A DNA stretch of 6,670 nt from M3007 sp964392655 (GTDB lineage Bacteria; Bacteroidota; Bacteroidia; Chitinophagales; Saprospiraceae). Where the stretch lies: contig CAYMQY010000236.1 of assembly GCA_964392655.1 (NCBI GenBank), positions 1-6,670 of the forward strand, given 5' to 3'. The position numbers and the translations under genes are program-made. This document shows, piece by piece, positions 1-5,590 of the stretch (position 1 is the first letter of the stretch; every line of letters begins with the position of its first letter). A model generated the notes under the pieces. It worked only from the letters and a program-made list of their open reading frames with translations. It was not told the origin of the DNA and ran no database searches.

Positions 1-1068
1 GACACCTGGCAGGCGGCGCCGTCGGTGTCGCTGCAGGGCGGCCTGCGCCTCGACCATGCCGGCGTCACCGGCGAGACGCTGGTGTCGCCGCGGTTCTCGG
101 TGACGTTCTCGCCCGGCGGCGTCACCCGCGTCATCGGCGCGGTGGGGCGCTACACGCAGAGCCCGGGTGTCGAGAAGCAGGCGCAGAGCGACTACGTGCT
201 CGACTTCACCAACGACGCCGTGCGCGACCTGCGCAGCGAACGCGCGTGGCAGGGCTCGATGGGGGTCGAGCGCGAGCTCGGTGCTGGCATCACCGTGAAG
301 GTCGAGGGCTACTACAAGAGGTTCACCGACGTGCTCATCGGCCGTCAGGAGCCCGAGACCGACCGTCTGGCGCGGCTCGCCCGCTACGACTACCCGGCGG
401 CGCTGCGCGGCGACATCCCGACCGAGCCCCTGATCACGACCATCCCGACGAACGACGGACGCGGCCGCTCGTACGGCATGGACGTGTTCCTGAATCGCCC
501 CGGCGGCGGCCGCCTCACCGGCTGGACCAGTTACACGTGGGGCAAGGCGGAGCGCGAGGCCTACGGCCGCCTGTTCCCGTTCGAGTACGACCGCCGCCAC
601 GCGTTCACCCTGGTGGCGTCGTACGCGCTCACCTCGCGGTGGGAAGTGGCGGCCACGTCGCGCCTGGCTTCGGGGTTCCCGCGCACGGTGCCGCTCGGCG
701 TGCGGGTGGCCGGCCGCGAAGACGCGCTGGACCTCGATCGCGACGGCATCACCGACGAGATCCTGCCGGCGCGTGACGGCAGCGGCCTGCTCGAATACGT
801 CGTGAATTACGGCGGCATCGCCAACCTGAACGGCGGACGCCTGCCGTACTTCGCGCGTACGGATGCCCGGGTCACCTGGCGGCCGCGCGGCGCGGTGGGG
901 CGGTGGGAGTTGTACGCCGAGGTGATCAACCTCTTCAACCGGCAGAACGCCGGCGCGCTCGACGCCCAACTCGCCTACGACGCCAACGCCGATCGTCCGG
1001 GCATCGTCGAGAAGCGCGACCAGGCGATTCCCCGGCTGCCCACCATCGGCGTGCGCTTCAGGTTCTGA
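1..1068 (+). CDS. TonB-dependent receptor-like outer-membrane beta-barrel protein, C-terminal part (5' truncated by window)
   Basis: The reading frame is open from base 1, so the gene begins upstream; 355 residues are visible. The product looks like the C-terminal barrel of a TonB-dependent transporter. It shows alternating polar/hydrophobic strands, a SPRFSVTFSP strand followed by GRYTQSP (the usual 'SPR...YGRYxQxP' pattern), GRGRSYGMDVFL, the YDRRH turn (residues 196-200), an EVINLFNRQN strand, and a terminal Phe in GVRFRF, the usual sorting signal for BAM-assembled barrels. The plug domain, TonB box and signal peptide would lie upstream and cannot be checked. Nothing visible identifies the substrate. 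A loop at residues 244-253 (DLDRDGITDE) resembles calcium-binding DxDxDG loops. The gene converges on the response regulator with only 12 bases between stop codons. The family call is fairly secure; the transport function is inferred from the family. Confidence 0.85.
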   Translation, partial: DTWQAAPSVSLQGGLRLDHAGVTGETLVSPRFSVTFSPGGVTRVIGAVGRYTQSPGVEKQAQSDYVLDFTNDAVRDLRSERAWQGSMGVERELGAGITVKVEGYYKRFTDVLIGRQEPETDRLARLARYDYPAALRGDIPTEPLITTIPTNDGRGRSYGMDVFLNRPGGGRLTGWTSYTWGKAEREAYGRLFPFEYDRRHAFTLVASYALTSRWEVAATSRLASGFPRTVPLGVRVAGREDALDLDRDGITDEILPARDGSGLLEYVVNYGGIANLNGGRLPYFARTDARVTWRPRGAVGRWELYAEVINLFNRQNAGALDAQLAYDANADRPGIVEKRDQAIPRLPTIGVRFRF

Positions 1069-1083
1069 CGCCGCGTCGCGTCA
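1066..1083. terminator. Short inverted repeat spanning both convergent stop codons, possible weak bidirectional terminator
   Basis: TGACGC (1066-1071) and GCGTCA (1078-1083) form a perfect 6-bp stem with a 6-nt loop. The left arm begins with the TGA stop of the barrel gene, and the right arm is the TGA stop of the minus-strand regulator read in reverse. No T-run follows on either strand. It is the only hairpin I see in the 12-base gap, so any intrinsic termination here would be weak. It could also be a chance result of both genes ending in TGACGC. Confidence 0.3.
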
Positions 1084-1707
1084 CTCGCCGGCGGTCCGCA
1101 GCAGGTCCACGAGCGCCGCGGTCGACGACACCCCCAGCTTGCGCAGCGCGCGGCCGCGCTGCGTCTTGACGGTCTTCTCCGAGGTGCCGAGCTCCGCGGC
1201 GATCTGCTTGTTGAGCAGGCCGCGGACGACGAACCGGCAGACCTCGTGTTCGCGCCGGCTGAGGCGCGCCAGCCGCGACGCCGCATCCGTTTCGGCGGCC
1301 CGGCGGGCGAACGCCTCGGCGCTGGCGCGCAGTCCCCGTCGCACGGCGGCCACGAGCGTCATGTCGTCGGCGGGCACCGGCAGGTAGTCGATGGCGCCGT
1401 TCTTCATGGCGCGCACCACGTCGGGCACGTGATCGTGGCCGGTCAGGAACACGAACGTCACGTGCGGCGCGGCGTCGACGGCGGCGGTCTGCAGATCGAG
1501 GCCGGACATCCCGGCCAGGCGCACCTCCGCGACGACGCACGCCGGCTGTCTGGACGCGAGGAGGGGCAGCACCGCCTCGCCGGTGTCGAACGCCTCGACC
1601 GGAAGGTCGTGCGAGGCCAGGATGTGGAGCACCGTCGTGCGTGACGGCTGGTCGCCATCGACCACGAACACGGACGGCCGGTCTACCCCGAGGGACAACG
1701 CGGTCAT
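1081..1707 (-). CDS. FixJ/NarL-type response regulator with degenerate receiver domain
   Basis: The 208-residue protein has a receiver domain (about 11-125) joined to a LuxR-type helix-turn-helix (about 147-206, LSRREHEV...NKQIAAELGTSEKTVK...RALRKLGV), the layout of FixJ-family transcription regulators. Several receiver residues depart from the family. The acidic pair is D17-G18 instead of Asp-Asp. The phospho-accepting Asp is E61 (AEVRLAGMSG, where FixJ-like proteins have xDVRMPGMSG). The conserved Lys before Pro is V111 (YLPVPADD versus the usual xxKPF). T89 (FLTGHD) is kept. The DNA-binding domain looks intact, although the usual His of KTVKxHR is Gln (Q183). I chose ATG at 1707, which has AGGG just upstream; an in-frame GTG at 1719 would add four residues but lacks a good ribosome site. 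No sensor kinase is adjacent in the window. Its targets are unknown; the divergent AlkP-type gene and the convergent receptor gene are only candidates. Confidence 0.9.
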   Translation of the reverse strand: MTALSLGVDRPSVFVVDGDQPSRTTVLHILASHDLPVEAFDTGEAVLPLLASRQPACVVAEVRLAGMSGLDLQTAAVDAAPHVTFVFLTGHDHVPDVVRAMKNGAIDYLPVPADDMTLVAAVRRGLRASAEAFARRAAETDAASRLARLSRREHEVCRFVVRGLLNKQIAAELGTSEKTVKTQRGRALRKLGVSSTAALVDLLRTAGE

Positions 1708-2070
1708 GGACCCTCGCACGCGTGTTCGCGCGCCTGGTCGTACGGATCGGATTGGCAGGGGGAGAACGCCGAAGCTTACGAGTCCGTCCGCCCGTCAGTC
1801 AATGCGCGGGTCATAGGACCAAAGGCGTATTTCGATCAGAGAAAGACCGATGCTCTAATCAGCAGCTGTCCGCAAGCGCTGGCGCCGTCGATGCGTCGCG
1901 CACGGACGGAGCACCGGCGCACCGAGCCCCCTCGCCCGTGTCCGGCCGGCGGCCACGCTACTGGAACCACGCGCCCGTCGCGTGGAACTGGTCCGGCCGG
2001 GGTCTCTAGGGGGGGACCTCGGTCGGTTCTGACCACCGCGCCAGGTCCGGGCGCCGAATTCAGGTCTAAT
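1708..2070. other. Gene-free divergent intergenic region between the regulator and the AlkP-type gene
   Basis: This stretch must hold the promoters of both flanking genes. The part around 1800-1862 is clearly less GC-rich than its surroundings, as expected of a promoter. A plus-strand TCTAAT (1854-1859) has a poor -35 match (TTCGAT, 1831-1836) 17 bp upstream. A second TCTAAT lies at 2065-2070, directly before the chosen GTG start. A 7-bp inverted repeat sits at 1967-1985, a TCCGGCCGG sequence occurs at 1941-1949 and again at 1992-2000, and there is a run of seven G at 2009-2015. An open frame in phase with the AlkP-type gene runs back to 1891, but it would encode an Arg/Pro/Gly-rich stretch with no family character, so I treat it as non-coding. 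I see no RNA gene. Confidence 0.5.
1967..1985. promoter_or_regulatory. Inverted repeat upstream of the AlkP-type gene, candidate operator or leader hairpin
   Basis: CCACGCG (1967-1973) and CGCGTGG (1979-1985) are perfect inverted copies separated by five bases, about 85 bases before the AlkP-type start. The symmetry would suit a dimeric DNA-binding protein or a hairpin in the 5' leader. There is no T-run. In DNA this GC-rich a 7-bp repeat may occur by chance. Confidence 0.25.
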
Positions 2071-3834
2071 GTGCGGGTGCGCTACCTGCGCGTGCTCTCG
2101 AACTCGGTGCTCGCCAGCGCCCTGCTTTCCGCCTACCTCGTCATCACCGCGCTGTTCCTCAATCCGCGATTCCCCCTGTCGGCCGCGGCGCCGCTGGCGC
2201 TGGCCTGCCTGCTCGCCTACGGCGCCAACGCCGTGCTCGTCTTCTACGCGCTGGTCGTCCTGCGGCAGATCGCCGCCGTTCAGGTGCTGTCTCCGGGCTG
2301 GCTGAGCGTGCGCGTGCTGTCGTGGATGGGCTTCATCGCAGCGGGATTCGGGGCCGTCGTGCTGTGGCTGAACGCGACCGGGTTCGCCCCGTTCCTCGAA
2401 GCCGACACCGCCCGGCGGATGACGCTGGCCGCCATCGCCGTCGGCATCTGCGGCGCCGTGTGCCTCGCTCTGGCGCTGGCGCACGTCGGACGCCGCGGCA
2501 CCTGGCCGAGCGGCGTGCTGCTGGTCACGACGCTGGTCGCCTCGGTCGCCGTGCCGGTGGTGCTGCGCGGAGCATCGACGCCGCCAGCGCTCCCGGGACC
2601 CGCCGGGCCGCCCCTGGCCCAGCCGGCGGGCGGACCGACCGCCGGTCGCGTGGTGCTGCTGGCCGTGGACGGCGCGTCGCTCGAGCGTATCCGCCTGGGC
2701 GCTGCCGAGGGCCGCAGGCCGAACCTGGCGCGCGCCCTCGATCGCGGCGCCGTCGCTCACCTGGCGACGTTGCGTCCGACGCAGGCCGAGCCAATCTGGA
2801 CCAGTGCCGTCACGGGACGCCTGCCGCAACACAGCGGCGTGCGGTCGGCGGCGCGCTACCAGCCCTGGCTCGGCGGGCCGGCCCTCGACGTGCTGCCCGA
2901 CTGGGTGTTCGCGCAGGCCCTCGTGCGCTACGGATTCCTGCGCGCCGAACCGCACTCGCCAGCCTCGATGGCCGCCAGCCCGCTCTGGCGCATCGTGAGC
3001 GACCGCGGCTGGCCGGTGGGCGTGGTGGGCTTTCCGCTCACCCATCCGGCGCCGCGCCTCAACGGCTACGCCGTGAGCGACGTGCTGCACCGCGTGGACG
3101 ACAACCGCTTCGCCCTCGACGGCGCCGCCGCGGTGTCGCCGCCGGGGTTGTGGACGGCGGTGGCCGCTGCGCGGTCGCGTCCGCTGGCCCCCGATCCCCA
3201 CGAGGTGCTGGCGAGGGCCGACCGGCTGCCCCGCGGCACCGACGCCGACGGGCGCGTGGATCCGGCGCCCGTGCAGGCCGACAGCCTGCACCTGCGGATC
3301 TTCGAAGCGCTGGAGGCGGATCGGCGCTCGACGTTCGTCGCCGTGCGGCTGCCCGGGCTCGACGCCGTCGGGCACTACTTCCTGCGCTACGCGTCGCCGT
3401 CGGACTTCGGCGATGTCACCGACGCCGAGCGCGCCGAGTTCGGCGGCGTGCTCGACGCGTATTACGCCGTGCTCGATGCCGCGATCGGCCGGCTGCAGGC
3501 CACGCTGCAGCCAGACGACCTGGTGCTGCTGGTGTCGAGTCACGGCATGGAGCCGCTGAACCCGCTGAAGCGCGTGCTCGAACGTCTCGTCGGCGATCCG
3601 CAGCTGAGCGGCACGCACGAGCGCGCCCCCGACGGATTCGTGCTCGCGTTCGGCGGCGCCGTGCAACCTGGCGAACCCGAGCGCGCCGCCGCCGCCGACA
3701 TCGCGCCGACCATCCTCTACTACCTCGGGCTTCCGATTGGCCGCGACATGGACGGCCGCGCCCGCGCCGACTTCTTCAAGCCGGAGTTCACCGCCTCACG
3801 GCCGCTCACGTTCATCCCGAGCTACGGGCGGTAG
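2071..3834 (+). CDS. Membrane-anchored alkaline phosphatase superfamily (type I phosphodiesterase-like) protein
   Basis: The 587-residue protein has five predicted transmembrane segments (about 9-31, 38-66, 82-104, 117-139, 148-166), a Pro/Gly/Ala linker (about 168-192), then an AlkP-superfamily catalytic domain to the end. Positive charges (RVRYLR at the start, GRRG after helix 4) predict the N-terminus inside and the enzyme domain in the periplasm. Aligned to nucleotide pyrophosphatase/phosphodiesterases, the metal-site residues are D200 (LLAVDGAS), nucleophile candidate T237 (RPTQAEPIWTS), D431 and H435 (DAVGH), H491 (SSHGM) and H516 (GTHERAPDG). The Asp of the usual SDHG motif is Ser (S490). 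APTILYYLGLPIGRDMDGR near the C-terminus is typical of the family. I chose GTG 2071, with AGGT 5 nt upstream; GTG 2077 is a close alternative. The substrate is unknown: phosphodiester, phosphomonoester and phospholipid headgroup substrates are all possible. A hairpin follows the stop. Confidence 0.85.
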   Translation: MRVRYLRVLSNSVLASALLSAYLVITALFLNPRFPLSAAAPLALACLLAYGANAVLVFYALVVLRQIAAVQVLSPGWLSVRVLSWMGFIAAGFGAVVLWLNATGFAPFLEADTARRMTLAAIAVGICGAVCLALALAHVGRRGTWPSGVLLVTTLVASVAVPVVLRGASTPPALPGPAGPPLAQPAGGPTAGRVVLLAVDGASLERIRLGAAEGRRPNLARALDRGAVAHLATLRPTQAEPIWTSAVTGRLPQHSGVRSAARYQPWLGGPALDVLPDWVFAQALVRYGFLRAEPHSPASMAASPLWRIVSDRGWPVGVVGFPLTHPAPRLNGYAVSDVLHRVDDNRFALDGAAAVSPPGLWTAVAAARSRPLAPDPHEVLARADRLPRGTDADGRVDPAPVQADSLHLRIFEALEADRRSTFVAVRLPGLDAVGHYFLRYASPSDFGDVTDAERAEFGGVLDAYYAVLDAAIGRLQATLQPDDLVLLVSSHGMEPLNPLKRVLERLVGDPQLSGTHERAPDGFVLAFGGAVQPGEPERAAAADIAPTILYYLGLPIGRDMDGRARADFFKPEFTASRPLTFIPSYGR

Positions 3835-3836
3835 AG

Positions 3837-3868
3837 CCGGGGCTCGGGACCCGGACCCCGAGCCCCGG
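3837..3868 (+). terminator. Strong GC hairpin after the AlkP-type gene, probable terminator
   Basis: CCGGGGCTCGGG (3837-3848) pairs perfectly with CCCGAGCCCCGG (3857-3868), a 12-bp stem with an 8-nt loop that begins two bases after the TAG stop. There is no T-run behind it, so it is not a classical intrinsic terminator, though the stem is strong enough to pause polymerase or to protect the 3' end of the message. It also insulates the pyr operon from upstream transcription. Its right arm lies about where the -35 element of the pyr promoter should be. Confidence 0.55.
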
Positions 3869-3886
3869 ACACGCGTCAGGTATACT
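3858..3886 (+). promoter_or_regulatory. Probable pyr operon promoter (-10 box TATACT)
   Basis: TATACT at 3881-3886 differs from the TATAAT consensus at one position and stands out in this GC-rich sequence. The -35 position (about 3858-3863, CCGAGC) is a poor match and overlaps the right arm of the preceding hairpin, so the promoter may rely on an activator or on an altered sigma preference. The expected start near 3893 falls directly before the PyrR-binding hairpin, which fits the model that the hairpin is the first structure to form in the transcript. Confidence 0.6.
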
Positions 3887-3894
3887 GTCCTCCG

Positions 3895-3927
3895 CTCTTT
3901 AACGCGGGCCCGCGAGCCCGCCAAGAG
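3895..3927 (+). promoter_or_regulatory. PyrR-binding RNA element (pyr leader hairpin)
   Basis: The RNA folds into a lower stem CUCUU (3895-3899)/AAGAG (3923-3927), an asymmetric internal loop UAAC (3900-3903) against a single C (3922), an upper stem GCGGGC (3904-3909)/GCCCGC (3916-3921) and a hexaloop CCGCGA (3910-3915). PyrR-binding loops of Bacillus and actinobacteria share a CNGNGA hexaloop and a UUUAA(A/C) internal-loop strand; both are present, and the pyrR gene lies directly downstream. The 3' strand of the lower stem includes GAG of the Shine-Dalgarno sequence (AAGAGGTGA, 3923-3931) of the leader ORF at 3934. PyrR with UMP should therefore stabilise the hairpin and block ribosome access. 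No terminator hairpin with a U-tract follows in the leader, so translational control is more likely than Bacillus-type attenuation. Confidence 0.8.
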
Positions 3928-3933
3928 GTGACC

Positions 3934-4089
3934 ATGCCGCTCCGTACGTCCGAAGGCGCGTCCTGCGCCTGCTCGTCATCCCCGCAGCCCGTTTCCGATC
4001 GCGTTGCCATGCGTCGCGTGTCGTCCGAGCCCCGCGACCCTGGCCCCGAGCCCCGGTCTGGCGACCGAAGGGAGCTCCCATGCCTGTAG
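3934..4089 (+). CDS. 51-codon pyr leader ORF overlapping pyrR start
   Basis: ATG 3934 follows an excellent Shine-Dalgarno sequence: GAGGTGA (3925-3931) is a 7-base match to the 16S anti-SD, and its GAGG core is 5 nt from the ATG. The ORF runs 51 codons to TAG 4087-4089, ending 10 nt inside pyrR (ATG 4080) in a different frame. The peptide (begins MPLRTSEGASCACSSS, ends RRELPCL) has no recognised domain, signal peptide or membrane segment; eight of its residues are Arg. About a fifth of its codons end in A or T, more than in neighbouring genes, so the peptide itself may be under little selection. Its likely role is to carry ribosomes across the leader so that pyrR translation is coupled to the PyrR-controlled ribosome site. 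The second half contains two copies of CCGAGCCCCG. Whether the peptide accumulates cannot be told from sequence. Confidence 0.55.
   Translation: MPLRTSEGASCACSSSPQPVSDRVAMRRVSSEPRDPGPEPRSGDRRELPCL
4054..4067 (+). promoter_or_regulatory. Small hairpin just upstream of the pyrR ribosome-binding site
   Basis: CGGTC (4054-4058) pairs with GACCG (4063-4067) around a TGGC tetraloop, ending one base before the pyrR Shine-Dalgarno sequence AGGGAG (4069-4074, 5 nt from ATG 4080). It lies inside the leader ORF, so ribosomes translating the leader would open it. This would favour coupling, but a five-pair stem is modest and may be incidental. Confidence 0.3.
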
Positions 4090-4616
4090 TGATGGACGCC
4101 GACCGCATCGGCCGCGCGCTGGTGCGCATCGCCCACGAGATCGTGGAGCGCAACCGCGGGGTCGAGAACCTCGCCATCATCGGCGTGCGCAGCCGCGGCG
4201 TGCCGATCGCGCGCCGCATCGCCGCCGCGCTGAAGAACATCTCGGGCGACGACGTGCCGGTGGGCGCGCTCGACATCACGCTCTATCGCGACGACCTGAT
4301 GCGGCAGACCGTGGGCCCGCAGCCGCTGGTGCGCCGCACCGAGATCCCGTTCTCGATCGACGACCGCGTGATCGTGCTGGTCGACGACGTGCTCTTCACC
4401 GGCCGCACCATCCGCGCCGCCCTCGACGCCCTGATCGACTTCGGCCGCCCGCGCGCCATCCAGCTGGTCGTGCTGGTGGATCGCGGCCACCGCGAGCTGC
4501 CCATCAAGGCCGACTACGTCGGCAAGAACATCCCGACCTCGCGTCGCGAGAACGTCCACGTGCGCCTTGGCGACACCGACGGCATCGACGAAGTGACGGT
4601 CGACAGCGAGGCCTGA
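4080..4616 (+). CDS. pyrR: PyrR: pyr operon RNA-binding regulator / uracil phosphoribosyltransferase
   Basis: The 178-residue protein has the normal PyrR length and is recognisable along its whole sequence: MDADRIGRALVRIAHEI at the start, GVRSRGVPIARRI (33-46), LDITLYRDD (64-72), the PRPP-binding loop VDDVLFTGRT (101-110) and RGHRELPIKADYVGKNIPTS (135-154). PyrR binds a hairpin in pyr mRNA when UMP is present and lowers expression of the operon. Many members also convert uracil and PRPP to UMP, and the intact PRPP loop suggests this activity is kept. It acts in the cytoplasm. ATG 4080 has AGGGAG 5 nt upstream and matches the family N-terminus. It overlaps the leader ORF by 10 nt and ends 2 nt before pyrB, so its translation is probably linked to both. 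The matching RNA element at 3895-3927 implies autoregulation. Confidence 0.96.
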   Translation: MPVVMDADRIGRALVRIAHEIVERNRGVENLAIIGVRSRGVPIARRIAAALKNISGDDVPVGALDITLYRDDLMRQTVGPQPLVRRTEIPFSIDDRVIVLVDDVLFTGRTIRAALDALIDFGRPRAIQLVVLVDRGHRELPIKADYVGKNIPTSRRENVHVRLGDTDGIDEVTVDSEA

Positions 4617-4618
4617 CC

Positions 4619-5573
<955 letters not shown>

Positions 5574-5590
<17 letters not shown>

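Larger units (their letters stand above)
3856..4056 (+). repeat. Recurring CCCCGAGCCCCGG motif flanking and within the pyr leader
   Basis: CCCCGAGCCCCGG occurs exactly at 3856-3868 (right arm of the hairpin after the AlkP-type gene) and again at 4044-4056 inside the leader ORF. A 10-nt core, CCGAGCCCCG, is also found at 4025-4034. The left hairpin arm is the reverse complement of the core. This may be a short REP-like element common in the genome, or a low-complexity effect of high GC. Transcripts reading in from upstream could pair the 3837-3848 arm with the copy at 4044-4056, but transcripts starting near 3893 could not. Confidence 0.4.

Noticed and set aside
2009..2015. Run of seven G, possible phase-variable tract
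   Set aside because: It lies outside the chosen coding region and shows no clear placement within a promoter spacer.
1891..2070. 60-codon N-terminal extension of the AlkP-type protein from ATG 1891
   Set aside because: The extension is Arg/Pro/Gly-rich without domain character and would put a long charged stretch before the first membrane helix; GTG 2071 with an AGGT upstream fits better.
2065..2079. TCTAAT directly before GTG 2071, possible promoter for a leaderless transcript starting at GTG 2077
   Set aside because: No -35-like sequence at proper spacing, and the AGGT upstream of GTG 2071 argues for a normal leadered start.
1855..3666. Long minus-strand open frame (about 600 codons) opposite the AlkP-type gene
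   Set aside because: It encodes a His/Arg/Gly/Gln-rich low-complexity product, the usual antisense shadow of a GC-rich gene, while the plus strand has clear enzyme motifs.
4070..4079. Palindrome GGGAGCTCCC covering the pyrR ribosome site
   Set aside because: It has no loop, so it cannot fold on itself fully in RNA; it is more simply the Shine-Dalgarno sequence followed by chance complement.
3893..4079. Bacillus-type antiterminator/terminator attenuator in the pyr leader
   Set aside because: I found no hairpin followed by a T-run in this stretch; the hairpin with the strongest stem lies before the promoter.
4004..4618. Upstream in-frame extension of pyrB across pyrR
   Set aside because: It overlaps pyrR in another frame and reads as Arg/Pro-rich nonsense; ATG 4619 has a ribosome site and matches the expected ATCase length.
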